Part shown: positions 53,754 through 64,000 of the stretch, one piece after another | Layout of the letters: each line of letters starts with the position of its first letter | How positions within the stretch are numbered: position 1 is the stretch's first letter | Source: Paraburkholderia sp. BL10I2N1 | GTDB lineage: Bacteria; Pseudomonadota; Gammaproteobacteria; Burkholderiales; Burkholderiaceae | Reading direction: 5' to 3' | NCBI RefSeq assembly: GCF_004361815.1 | Contig: NZ_SNWA01000001.1 | Location: 434,001-498,000, forward strand | Length of the DNA stretch: 64,000 bases | Program-made: the position numbers and the translations under genes | Notes under the pieces: generated by a model | Database searches by the model: none | Told to the model about the DNA's origin: nothing | The model's input: only the letters and a program-made list of their open reading frames with translations

Positions 53754-54815
53754 TTACGCGCGCTGCGCGTAGTTGGTCTCAACCCACTTGCGGTATTCGC
53801 CCGACGCCACTTCGTCGACCCACTCCTGATTGTCCAGGTACCACCGCACCGTCTTTGCCAGACCCGTCTCGAACGTCTCAGCCGGCTTCCAGCCCAGCTC
53901 GCGCTCCAGCTTGCGCGCGTCAATCGCGTAACGGCGGTCATGACCCGGACGATCCGTCACATAGGTGATCTGATCGCGGTACGAGCCAGCCGCCTTGGGC
54001 CGCTGTTCGTCGAGGAGGTCGCACAGCGTATGCACGACTTCGAGGTTCTTCTTCTCGTTCCAGCCGCCAACGTTGTACGTCTCTCCGGGCACGCCGCGCG
54101 CGAGGACTTCGCGAATCGCGCTGCAGTGGTCGCACACAAATAGCCAGTCGCGCACATTCTGACCGTCGCCATACACCGGCAGCGGCTTGCCAGCCAGCGC
54201 GTTGGCGATCATTAGCGGAACCAGCTTCTCGGGGAACTGGTACGGGCCGTAGTTATTCGAGCAATTCGTCGTCAGCGTCGGCAGGCCGTACGTATGGTGA
54301 TACGCGCGAACGAGATGGTCGGAACCGGCCTTGGTCGCGGAATACGGGCTGTTCGGCGCGTACGGCGTGGTTTCCGAAAACTGCGGATCCGTTGCGGACA
54401 GCGAACCAAACACCTCGTCAGTCGAGACGTGCAGCAAGCGGAAGGCCGCCTTGTCCGCGTCGCTCAGCGTGTTCCAGTACGAGCGCGTTGCTTCGAGCAG
54501 CGTAAACGTGCCGACCACGTTGGTCTGAACGAAATCAGCCGGGCCATGAATCGAGCGGTCGACGTGGCTCTCGGCCGCAAAGTGCAGCACGGCCCGCGGC
54601 TTGTGCTGCGCGAACAGCGCGTCGAGCGCGGCCCGATCGCAGATATCGGCACGCGCAAAGACATGCTTCGGGTTGTCCTGCTGCGACTTGAGCGTACGCA
54701 GGTTGCCCGCGTAGGTCAGCTTGTCGAGGTTGAGGACCGATTCGTCCGAGGCATTCAGCCAGTCAAGCACGAAATTAGCGCCGATAAAACCGGCGCCGCC
54801 CGTTACCAGGATCAT
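53754..54815 (-). CDS. rfbB: dTDP-glucose 4,6-dehydratase
   Basis: 353 residues. [16 protein letters not shown] at the N-terminus, [19 protein letters not shown] and [14 protein letters not shown] (YxxxK) are RmlB signatures. Reaction: dTDP-glucose to dTDP-4-keto-6-deoxyglucose with bound NAD. It is the first gene of the minus-strand operon leading to wzm, wzt and the glycosyltransferases. Confidence 0.95.
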   Translation of the reverse strand: MILVTGGAGFIGANFVLDWLNASDESVLNLDKLTYAGNLRTLKSQQDNPKHVFARADICDRAALDALFAQHKPRAVLHFAAESHVDRSIHGPADFVQTNVVGTFTLLEATRSYWNTLSDADKAAFRLLHVSTDEVFGSLSATDPQFSETTPYAPNSPYSATKAGSDHLVRAYHHTYGLPTLTTNCSNNYGPYQFPEKLVPLMIANALAGKPLPVYGDGQNVRDWLFVCDHCSAIREVLARGVPGETYNVGGWNEKKNLEVVHTLCDLLDEQRPKAAGSYRDQITYVTDRPGHDRRYAIDARKLERELGWKPAETFETGLAKTVRWYLDNQEWVDEVASGEYRKWVETNYAQRA

Positions 54816-55415
54816 GGAACTCCCTTCTAGATGTACGTGGTCGATGTGACCCGGCTTGTCGTTCCGGTCACTCGCATGTGGTTGTTCGTGGCGCTCGTGA
54901 TCGCCTTACACCGCGCCCTGAATTATAGGGGACGCATCCAATCGTTATTTTATGAATCCTCGATTATAAAGCGGCAGTGGCCAAAAACTAGAATCCTAAC
55001 AACTTGAAACAGCTTGACAAGGTTCGTTTCCATCCCCATCGAAGGCTGGAATTTTCTCTCCTGCCTTCAATGGAACCTGAAACCACCACACACCCCATAA
55101 AAAACAGATAATTCTAATTTTAACAATCGAACAAGAACCATAACGCTATACGTTCTAAATTTTTGAAATTTTTCACCTATCAATTGCGAAGAAGCCAGGA
55201 ACATCTCGCTCTTGCCCTCCCCTACCTCATTCCTGTCACTTGATCCGCGGCAAACGGCCAGGTCAAGGTCTGTCAAACCAGCTCTTGAGCGCAACCATCG
55301 ATCCGTACGCAAAGCGTCAACAATTCCCGTCGTGTCTCAATGCCACCTGCCAAACCGGCTATCATGGCGCGGTGCAATATGCACTGCCCGCCCGTGTCCA
55401 CGCTACTGCTCACAG
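54816..55415. other. Divergent intergenic region rfbB/apaH
   Basis: 600 bases without a supported gene. It is AT-richer than its surroundings, especially 54930-55200, and serves two divergent operons. TATAAT occurs on the minus strand at 54922-54927 and 54963-54968 without good -35 partners. A better minus-strand promoter candidate is listed separately. No operator or riboswitch is recognised. Confidence 0.6.
54993..55020 (-). promoter_or_regulatory. Candidate sigma-70 promoter of the rfbBACD operon
   Basis: Read on the minus strand: TTGTCA (55015-55020), a 16-base spacer and TAGGAT (54993-54998). Transcription from it would leave a leader of about 170 bases before rfbB. Confidence 0.35.
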
Positions 55416-56273
55416 ATGATTGTTTCCTTCCTCCATCCGTCGTCGCCCCCCCTCGCTTTCGGCGACCTTCAAGGTTGCCGCACCCAATTCCAGGAATTGC
55501 TGGCGAAAGCCGCGCCGTCGGATGAAACTCCCTTGTGGTTTGCAGGCGATGTCGTCAACCGTGGCGCCGAATCGCTCGCCACCCTGCGCGATCTCATCGG
55601 GCTTGGAAGTCGCGCCGTCACAGTCCTCGGCAACCACGACCTGCATCTGTTGTCGGTATCCGCTGGCATCCGCAAATCGAAAAAGGGCGACACGATCGAC
55701 GATATCCTCGCCGCGCCCGATGCCGCTGACCTTCTCGAGTGGGTTCGCCATCGTCCGATCGCGCATTTCGAAAACAACATGTTGCTCGTCCACGCTGGCG
55801 TACTTCCGCAGTGGGACATAGCGCTCACGATGGAACTGGCCGAGGATCTGCAACGCGCGCTGCGCGCCGCAACGTGGAAAGAGACGCTCGCAGGCCTGTA
55901 CGGCAACCAGCCAAATCGCTGGACGTCAAACCTGAAGGGTATCGATCGCCTGCGTCTGACATGCACCGCGCTTACGCGGATGCGCTTTTGCAATGTGGAT
56001 GGAGAAATGGATTTCACGTCGAGTGGCGGCCTAGAGTCAGCCCCGCCGGGCTATATGCCGTGGTTCGACGTACCGCATCGGGAAACAGCCGATGCGACCG
56101 TAGTCTTCGGTCACTGGGCCGCACTCGGTCTGATGGTCCGCGACAACGTGATCGGACTCGATTCCGGCTGCGTCTGGGGCAACCAGCTTTCCGCCGTTCG
56201 CCTCACAAGCGCGCCCGGTGAGCGGACCATCACTCAGGTGGACTGTTCCGCGTGCCGGGAAACCGGGGCATAG
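55416..56273 (+). CDS. apaH: Symmetrical bis(5'-nucleosyl)-tetraphosphatase
   Basis: 285 residues, the normal ApaH length. Calcineurin-like phosphoesterase motifs: FGDLQGC near 15-21, GDVVNRG and GNHDLHLL, then LLVHAGVLPQWD and the C-terminal FGHWAALG with GLDSGCVWG. Reaction: Ap4A to two ADP. The first residues (MIVSFLHPSSPP) differ from the usual start, so the exact ATG (55416) is a choice among weak alternatives. apaH next to the rml genes is the conserved border of Burkholderia O-antigen loci. Confidence 0.93.
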   Translation: MIVSFLHPSSPPLAFGDLQGCRTQFQELLAKAAPSDETPLWFAGDVVNRGAESLATLRDLIGLGSRAVTVLGNHDLHLLSVSAGIRKSKKGDTIDDILAAPDAADLLEWVRHRPIAHFENNMLLVHAGVLPQWDIALTMELAEDLQRALRAATWKETLAGLYGNQPNRWTSNLKGIDRLRLTCTALTRMRFCNVDGEMDFTSSGGLESAPPGYMPWFDVPHRETADATVVFGHWAALGLMVRDNVIGLDSGCVWGNQLSAVRLTSAPGERTITQVDCSACRETGA

Positions 56274-56380
56274 CACGAACGTGACGCCTTTTATTCGCCT
56301 CTGATGACGGCGAAACGAAGTCTTCGCATTCGCGAAGTGCTTGCGCCAATCGCCCATCCAAGGCGTCACGGGCGCCCGAG

Positions 56381-58821
<2,441 letters not shown>

Positions 58822-59658
58822 TCACTGTCTCTGTGCGACAGTGACGCCTGCGTCTGCCGAGGCAGCATCACACTCGGCCGGAACCGTCGTTGCAACCGGC
58901 ATGTCTTGCGGCGAACGCACCGCCCCGCCCTGCAACGCGCCCAACGCAGCCCTCACCACCCCCTCAGCCTCAGCCGCCAGCAATCGCCGGTCAGCCCCAG
59001 GCGCGAGCGGCGCACCGACATACACATGCGCCGTCAGCGCTCCACCGCGCAGCATCGCATCGAGCGAATCGCCGAGCGTCAGGTCATCGATATAAGCCGG
59101 CGTCGTCGACTGCCGCCCGTCTGCGTCTTCGTACATGATGCAGATCGGCTGCACAGGCCGCGAAGCCGACACGGGCGCCTGAAACAGGTTCGCGTGAAAC
59201 GGCAGCAGCGACAGCCCGTTAGACGTCGTGCCTTCCGGAAACACGCACATCAGTTCGCCGGCATTCAGACGGTCGGCGAGTTCATGCATGATCCGCTTCG
59301 CGTCGCTGCGCTTCTCGCGATGGATGAACACCGTACCCAGTTGCTCCGCAAGCCAGCCGACCACCGGCCAGTTGCGGATCTCGGCCTTCGATACGAATGG
59401 CGTCGGGCGCCACGCATTGATCACGTAGATATCGATCCACGAGATGTGGTTACTCACCACCAGCACGCCAGCATCGAGCCGCACGTCGTCGTTGTGCACG
59501 ACAAGGCGCATGCCGCACAGGCGCAGCATCTTGAGGGACCACGCGCGGCTGAGTTTCAGCCGTTCGTCAGCCGACGCGCGCGGAAAACGTGTCGCGACGG
59601 TCCACATGCCGTGCAGCAGATGCGCGACGAGTCTGGCTTTGCGAAACGCGAGCTTCAT
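58822..59658 (-). CDS. plsC: 1-acyl-sn-glycerol-3-phosphate acyltransferase
   Basis: 278 residues. The catalytic NHISWID (HX4D motif) lies near residue 69, and FPEGTTSNG is the glycerol-phosphate-binding motif. A hydrophobic N-terminal segment would place it at the inner membrane. Reaction: acylates lysophosphatidate to phosphatidate. I start at ATG 59656-59658; the in-frame upstream region to 59964 overlaps the pyrC-like gene. It is followed by the glycan locus and preceded by the pyrimidine genes, the order usual in Burkholderia. Confidence 0.88.
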   Translation of the reverse strand: MKLAFRKARLVAHLLHGMWTVATRFPRASADERLKLSRAWSLKMLRLCGMRLVVHNDDVRLDAGVLVVSNHISWIDIYVINAWRPTPFVSKAEIRNWPVVGWLAEQLGTVFIHREKRSDAKRIMHELADRLNAGELMCVFPEGTTSNGLSLLPFHANLFQAPVSASRPVQPICIMYEDADGRQSTTPAYIDDLTLGDSLDAMLRGGALTAHVYVGAPLAPGADRRLLAAEAEGVVRAALGALQGGAVRSPQDMPVATTVPAECDAASADAGVTVAQRQ

Positions 59659-59699
59659 GGTGGGCGCTTTCCGTTCCTGTGTCTCTGTCCGTTGTCGCT

Positions 59700-60977
59700 T
59701 CAACGCTGCTCGAAAGCGACGTGGCCCGCGACGATCGTCGCGCGCACACGCGCCGGCAATTCGTAGCCGAGGAACGGCGTGTTGTGCCCCTGGCTCTTCA
59801 GCGCGCGCGGCTCGACGCGCCAGTGTCCACTCGCATCGAACACACACAGATCCGCAGCCTCGCCAACCGCGATGCGTCCCGCCGGCAGCTTCAGCACGTC
59901 GGCAGGCGCAGCCGTGATGCGCTTCAACGCCTTCGCGAGCGGCACGTTGGCCTCGCTCGCCCACTTCACCGTCAGCGACAGGAACAGTTCGAGTCCGGTC
60001 GCGCCTGGCGTCGCTTCGGCGAACGGCAGCAGCTTTTCATCGTCATCGACGGGCGTGTGGTCGGAGCAGATCGCGTCGATCGTGCCGTCTACGAGGCCCG
60101 CGCGGATCGCTTCGCGATCGCGCTGCGAGCGCAGCGGCGGATCGAGCCGGAACTGCGAATCGAAGTAACCAATATCGACGTCGATCAGATGCACGTGGTT
60201 CACTGTCACATCGCACGTGACGGGCAGCCCCTCGGCCTTCGCCGCGCGCATCAACTCGACGCCCGCCGCCGACGACACATGCGACAGGTGCACACGCGCC
60301 CCCGTCACACGGACCAGTTCGAAAATCGTATGCAGCGCGATCGTTTCCGCCGACACCGGCACGCCGGAGAGCCCCAGCCGTGAAGCCAGCGCGCCGCTCG
60401 CGGCGACCCCGCCCTTCCCGAGATACGCATCCAGCGGACGCAGCCATACGGTGTAGCCATACGTGCTCGCATATTGCAGCGCGCGCATCAGCACCTGCGT
60501 ATCGACCACCGGCACATCGGCCTGCGAAAAACCGATGCAGCCGGCCTCCGTCAGCTCGACCATCTCGGTGATCGTCGTGCCCTTCAGGCCGACCGTCAGC
60601 GCGCCCAGCGGATAAACATGCGCCTGGTTCAGATTGCGCGCGCGATATTTGAGCATCTCGACGAGACCCGGCTCATCGAGCACGGGATCGGTATCCGGCG
60701 GACACACGAGACTCGTCACGCCGCCCGCGAGCGCCGCAGCCATTTCGGATTCGAGCGTCGCCTTGTGCTCGTAGCCCGGTTCGCGCAGCCGCGCTGACAG
60801 GTCGACCAGGCCCGGCGCAATCGAGAGCCCTTTGGCGTCGATCGTCTTCGCTGCCTGAAAATCCGCCGGTGCGCGGCCGAGCGCGACGATCTTGCCCGCC
60901 GCGATAAATACGTCCTGCAGCTGTTCGGTACCCGCTACCGGATCGATCAGCGTGCCGCCTTGAATATGAATATTCAT
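59700..60977 (-). CDS. pyrX: Dihydroorotase-like protein lacking the metal-binding HxH (PyrC' / PyrX type)
   Basis: 425 residues with the amidohydrolase fold and clear dihydroorotase similarity (IAPGLVDL, REPGYEHKATLESE, AICSDHTPVDDDEK). At 61-63, where active enzymes have His-x-His (DLHVHLREPG), this protein has Ser-Ala-Arg (DLSARLREPG), so the zinc site cannot form normally. In Pseudomonas an inactive homologue of this kind, encoded next to pyrB, is needed to assemble active aspartate carbamoyltransferase. The adjacent pyrB (57-base gap) supports the same structural role. A working dihydroorotase must be elsewhere in the genome. Confidence 0.88.
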   Translation of the reverse strand: MNIHIQGGTLIDPVAGTEQLQDVFIAAGKIVALGRAPADFQAAKTIDAKGLSIAPGLVDLSARLREPGYEHKATLESEMAAALAGGVTSLVCPPDTDPVLDEPGLVEMLKYRARNLNQAHVYPLGALTVGLKGTTITEMVELTEAGCIGFSQADVPVVDTQVLMRALQYASTYGYTVWLRPLDAYLGKGGVAASGALASRLGLSGVPVSAETIALHTIFELVRVTGARVHLSHVSSAAGVELMRAAKAEGLPVTCDVTVNHVHLIDVDIGYFDSQFRLDPPLRSQRDREAIRAGLVDGTIDAICSDHTPVDDDEKLLPFAEATPGATGLELFLSLTVKWASEANVPLAKALKRITAAPADVLKLPAGRIAVGEAADLCVFDASGHWRVEPRALKSQGHNTPFLGYELPARVRATIVAGHVAFEQR

Positions 60978-61034
60978 CCGCTACCTTTGTCTGCGTTGCG
61001 TGTCGCGTGCCTGGTTGGGGTAAGGGACCGTCGC

Positions 61035-62054
61035 TCAGTCGTTGTTGCCCGCGACGATGCTCATCACCGCCATGCGCACCGCGATGCCGAAGGTCACCTG
61101 GTTCAGGATCACCGACTGCGGTCCGTCCGCCACCTGCGAATCGATCTCGACACCGCGGTTCATCGGCCCCGGATGCATCACAATCGCATCGGGCTTCGCG
61201 CGCGCGAGACGCTCGGGCGTGAGGCCCCAGCTCTTGAAGTACTCCTGCGCCGACGGTAGCAGCGCGCCGCTCATCCGCTCATTCTGCAGACGCAGCATGA
61301 TGATCACGTCGACGTCTTTCAGGCCTTCGTCGAGGTTGTGGAACACCCGCACGCCCATTTGCTCGAGCCCGCCCGGCAACAGCGTGCGAGGACCGATCGC
61401 GCGCACTTCAGGCACGCCGAGCGTGGTCAGCGCGTGAATGTCCGAACGCGCAACACGCGAATGAAGGATGTCGCCGACGATCGCCACGCGCAGATTCGTG
61501 AAATCGCGCTTGTAATGGCGGATCGTGTACATGTCGAGCAGACCCTGCGTCGGGTGCGCATGACGGCCGTCACCGGCATTGATCACGTGCACGTGCGGCG
61601 CGCAGTGTTCGGCGATCAGATACGGTGCGCCACTCGACGCGTGCCGCACGACGAACATGTCGGCATGCATCGCGGAGAGGTTGTTGATCGTATCGAGCAG
61701 CGATTCGCCCTTGCTCGTCGACGAGGCGTTGATGTTCAGATTGATGACATCGGCCGACAGGCGCTTCGCGGCGATTTCGAACGTGGTGCGTGTGCGCGTC
61801 GAGTTCTCGAAAAACAGGTTGAACACCGACTTGCCGCGCAGGAGCGGCACCTTCTTCACCTCGCGGTCCGTCACGCTGACGAACTGTCCGGCGGTATCGA
61901 GAATGTGATTGACGATCGCGCGCGGCAGGCCTTCGATCGTCAGCAGATGTTTGAGCTCGCCGTTCTTCGTGAGCTGCGGATTGCCCTTCAGGAAGCCGTA
62001 ACGGAACCGGTCCGCGGCGGCGCTGCTGTCGGTGGAACCCTGGGTGGTGTTCAT
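61035..62054 (-). CDS. pyrB: Aspartate carbamoyltransferase catalytic chain
   Basis: 339 residues with a long N-terminal extension (about 30 residues before [10 protein letters not shown]) typical of class A enzymes that pair with PyrC'. The carbamoyl-phosphate loop [12 protein letters not shown], the HPTQGLLD segment and MHPGPMNRG are present. Reaction: carbamoyl phosphate plus L-aspartate to N-carbamoyl-L-aspartate, the committed step of pyrimidine synthesis. It lies between pyrR and the dihydroorotase-like gene on the same strand. Confidence 0.96.
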   Translation of the reverse strand: MNTTQGSTDSSAAADRFRYGFLKGNPQLTKNGELKHLLTIEGLPRAIVNHILDTAGQFVSVTDREVKKVPLLRGKSVFNLFFENSTRTRTTFEIAAKRLSADVINLNINASSTSKGESLLDTINNLSAMHADMFVVRHASSGAPYLIAEHCAPHVHVINAGDGRHAHPTQGLLDMYTIRHYKRDFTNLRVAIVGDILHSRVARSDIHALTTLGVPEVRAIGPRTLLPGGLEQMGVRVFHNLDEGLKDVDVIIMLRLQNERMSGALLPSAQEYFKSWGLTPERLARAKPDAIVMHPGPMNRGVEIDSQVADGPQSVILNQVTFGIAVRMAVMSIVAGNND

Positions 62055-62187
62055 GGCGTACCTGACTTAAGACGTGTGCTTCGAACGTATGCTTCGCTCC
62101 GGACTGCCCGATTCCGCCAATCGGACGTGGCGACTCTCGTTCGTAGCAGGTCCGGAAGTCCTGGATGCTATCCGCGCCCGGCGATGC

Positions 62188-62715
62188 TCAATCCGCGCGC
62201 GCTTCGGTGTGAAACGTGAACCGCTCCTTGCCGCCTTCTCCCGCTTCGCGGGCGAGGACGAGCGTTGCGTCGGCCGGTATGTCGACCATGCCGCCCACGA
62301 AGCGCGCCGCCACCGGCAATTCGCGCCCGCCGCGATCGGCTAGCACCGCCAGCTCGACCGACGCCGGGCGTCCATAGTCGTACAACTCGTTCAGCGCGGC
62401 GCGCACGGTGCGGCCGGTGTACAGCACGTCGTCGACGAGCACGATCCTGCGGCCTTCAACTTCGAATGGCAGCGATGTCGGACTCGCCTGCGTGTGCAGG
62501 CCTTTCTTCGCGTAGTCGTCGCGATGCAGCGCGACATTGACGACGCCGAAACTCGCCACATTCAGGTCGTGTGCAAGCCGCTCAGCAAGCCAGGCGCCGC
62601 CGCTATAGATGCCAGCCAGCACCGCGCCATCCGCACCGCCGAACCCGGCGCCGTATGCCGCACGAATCTGCTCGAGGACGGCGCGATACAGCGCCTCGGC
62701 GTCAATGGAACTCAT
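62188..62715 (-). CDS. pyrR: PyrR-type pyrimidine operon regulator / uracil phosphoribosyltransferase
   Basis: 175 residues, type I phosphoribosyltransferase fold with the PRPP motif [18 protein letters not shown] and the N-terminal [13 protein letters not shown]. PyrR binds pyr mRNA in Gram-positive bacteria and also makes UMP from uracil. In beta-proteobacteria the regulatory role is less certain. I saw no obvious anti-terminator structure in the 133-base gap before pyrB. It overlaps ruvX by 14 bases. Confidence 0.9.
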   Translation of the reverse strand: MSSIDAEALYRAVLEQIRAAYGAGFGGADGAVLAGIYSGGAWLAERLAHDLNVASFGVVNVALHRDDYAKKGLHTQASPTSLPFEVEGRRIVLVDDVLYTGRTVRAALNELYDYGRPASVELAVLADRGGRELPVAARFVGGMVDIPADATLVLAREAGEGGKERFTFHTEARAD

Positions 62716-63142
62716 GGTCGTCGGAAAGTCCGTCTAGATATTGCTGGAGGATGACGCTGGCGGCTTCGGCGTCGAGCATGTCGGCGCGGCCGGTGCCGGC
62801 GCGGATACCCGCCTTGGCCTCGACCGACGAATAGCGCTCGTCGACCCACGTCACCGGCAGATTGAAGCGACCATTCAACTGGTTGCCGAAGCGTTTGGCC
62901 AGTTGGGTCATTTCATGTGGCGTGCCGTCCGGATGCATCGGCAGGCCGACGACGAGCGCGTCCGGCTTCCATTCGCCGATCAGTTTGCCGACCGTTTCGA
63001 AGCGATATTCGCGGCTGCGATTCTGCACCACGACAAGGGGCCGCGCGCTCTTCGTGAGCGTATTACCCACTGCGACACCGATACGTTTTTCACCATAGTC
63101 GAACGCAAGCAGCGTTACCTCACGTCCGGCCGCACCGCTCAT
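62702..63142 (-). CDS. ruvX: Putative pre-16S rRNA nuclease / RuvX family (YqgF)
   Basis: 146 residues, RNase H-like fold: [17 protein letters not shown] at the N-terminus (first Asp), [10 protein letters not shown], and the C-terminal VDERYSS with the late [14 protein letters not shown]. The family acts in 16S rRNA 5' processing. It overlaps both neighbours, algH (ATGA) and pyrR, indicating one transcript. Confidence 0.93.
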   Translation of the reverse strand: MSGAAGREVTLLAFDYGEKRIGVAVGNTLTKSARPLVVVQNRSREYRFETVGKLIGEWKPDALVVGLPMHPDGTPHEMTQLAKRFGNQLNGRFNLPVTWVDERYSSVEAKAGIRAGTGRADMLDAEAASVILQQYLDGLSDDHEFH

Positions 63143-63717
63143 GCGTGACCTGCTTCGCCCGAAAGCATCGACAGGTTGATGCCGAGCAGCCCAAGTGCCG
63201 CTTCGAACCGCTCTTCAGCGGGCACGTCGAAGACGATTTTCGGGTCGGCCTCGACGGTGAGCCAGCCGTTCTTCGAAATCTCTTCCTCGAGCTGTCCGGC
63301 GCCCCACCCGGCGTGGCCGAGCGTGAGCAGGAAGCGCTCGGGACCGTTGCCGCTGGCGACAGCCTCGAGCACGTCTTTCGATGTGGTCATCTCCAGCCCG
63401 CCCGGCACCGACATCGACGACGTGTACGAACTGCCGCCTTTCGGATCGTGCAGCACAAAGCCGCGCTCGGTTTGCACCGGGCCGCCGAAGTACACGGGAA
63501 CATGCAGAAGGGGTTCGATCTCGAGCTTGAGATCGATGCGATTGAAGAGCGCTTCCAGGTCGATATCGGTTGGCCGGTTGATCACGAGGCCGAGCGCGCC
63601 GCGCTCACTGTGATCGCAAAGGTAGACCACCGTTCCTGAAAACGTGGGATCCACCATGTTCGGCATGGCGATCAGGAACTGGTTGGTCAGATTGATGCGA
63701 TCGGTACTCTTGGACAT
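63139..63717 (-). CDS. algH: UPF0301/DUF179 protein AlgH (YqgE)
   Basis: 192 residues: [40 protein letters not shown] and [14 protein letters not shown] are the family hallmarks. The biochemical function is not established; it is named for an alginate phenotype in Pseudomonas. The ATG at 63715-63717 is the best start; upstream sequence to 63822 has no family similarity. It is first in the algH-ruvX-pyrR-pyrB run. Confidence 0.93.
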   Translation of the reverse strand: MSKSTDRINLTNQFLIAMPNMVDPTFSGTVVYLCDHSERGALGLVINRPTDIDLEALFNRIDLKLEIEPLLHVPVYFGGPVQTERGFVLHDPKGGSSYTSSMSVPGGLEMTTSKDVLEAVASGNGPERFLLTLGHAGWGAGQLEEEISKNGWLTVEADPKIVFDVPAEERFEAALGLLGINLSMLSGEAGHA

Positions 63718-64000
63718 AGTTCGAATTTTAGCAAAGACGGTGCAGGATGGCGGGCTTTGAGCATACGCGCATGGGCGCGGGTATGGATTCGCGGGGCGCC
63801 GTCGACGGCATTCATACTGCACTCTATCACGCGCTTACAGGTCGCCGATGTGACGTGTTCCGCAAGGGCTCGCGGCGCGTCGGACAGCAGGATTCGCGCC
63901 CGCCCGCAGTTTCGCGAAGGACGTTGTACGCGGCGGCCCAAGGGCGGCGTCGAGGAATGCGCTGATACGGCTGGCTCCATGGCAGTCAGTCAGGCCGCAC
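63718..64000. other. Right-edge region without a supported gene
   Basis: 283 bases upstream of algH. It must contain the promoter of the algH run, but I see no clear -35/-10 pair. Open frames here on both strands lack ribosome binding sites and family similarity. Confidence 0.4.

Noticed and set aside
53744..53941. In-frame upstream extension of rfbA into rfbB
   Set aside because: The conserved RmlA N-terminus starts at the ATG at 53743, and the extension overlaps well-conserved RmlB sequence.
54816..55415. JUMPstart/ops-type anti-termination element before the O-antigen operon
   Set aside because: No GGCGGTAG-like core was found here or at 6322-6666.
62187..62188. PyrR-binding attenuator between pyrR and pyrB
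   Set aside because: The 133-base gap at 62055-62187 shows no convincing anti-terminator/terminator pair by eye, so it was not annotated.

Overview
The window looks like a chromosomal segment of a Burkholderia sensu lato species (most like Paraburkholderia or a relative). The reasons are the high GC content and the housekeeping block on the minus strand at the right end (algH, ruvX, pyrR, pyrB, a pyrC-like gene, plsC). This block is followed by gmd/rmd, apaH, and then rfbBACD-wzm-wzt. That is the usual neighbourhood of the Burkholderia O-polysaccharide locus. Almost the whole window is a surface-glycan locus, with an insertion-sequence-rich accessory segment in the middle.

Layout. 1-160: start of a chemotaxis receptor gene that runs off the left edge. 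465-1562: a WecA-type polyprenyl-phosphate sugar-1-phosphate transferase. 1585-6321 (minus): a compact operon of a GT2 glycosyltransferase, a 4-ketoreductase, a WbpL-type initiating transferase and a WbpM-type 4,6-dehydratase. This is the gene set for making UDP-QuiNAc and starting a glycan with it. 6667-14657 (plus): a cassette resembling the mycobacterial decaprenyl-phospho-arabinose pathway. It holds a HAD-UbiA fusion, DprE1-like and DprE2-like enzymes, a large membrane protein that may be a GT-C transferase, an epimerase, an FAD oxidoreductase and a GtrA protein. 14905-40450: accessory segment in which glycan genes (sulfotransferase, methyltransferases, acyltransferase, glycosyltransferases, and a 1785-residue multidomain glycosyltransferase with six 38-residue repeats) are interleaved with IS200, IS30, IS5, IS4, IS701, ISAs1 and IS3 elements, an IS1634 fragment and group II intron debris. 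Several cargo genes are broken by insertions. 40659-45194: a CDP-sugar module (rfbF, rfbG, an epimerase-like gene, a C-methyltransferase and a convergent reductase) that probably makes a methyl-branched 6-deoxyhexose. 45547-54815 (minus): rfbB-rfbA-rfbC-rfbD, a GT2 gene, wzm, wzt and a 1014-residue methyltransferase/coiled-coil/double-GT2 protein. 55416-63717: apaH on plus, then rmd, gmd, plsC and the pyrimidine/housekeeping genes on minus.

How the parts fit. The polymer is probably started on undecaprenyl phosphate by the WbpL- and/or WecA-type transferase. It would be extended in the cytoplasm by the GT2/GT4 enzymes using dTDP-L-rhamnose (rfbBACD), GDP-D-rhamnose (gmd, rmd) and a CDP-branched sugar, then exported by Wzm-Wzt. 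The polyprenyl-phosphate-pentose cassette would supply a lipid-linked pentose for a periplasmic modification. The sulfotransferase, methyltransferases and acyltransferase are decoration enzymes. The insertion sequences appear to have reshaped this decoration repertoire.

All functional calls come from motifs and family recall. No database search was run. IS boundaries are approximate unless terminal repeats or target duplications are stated.
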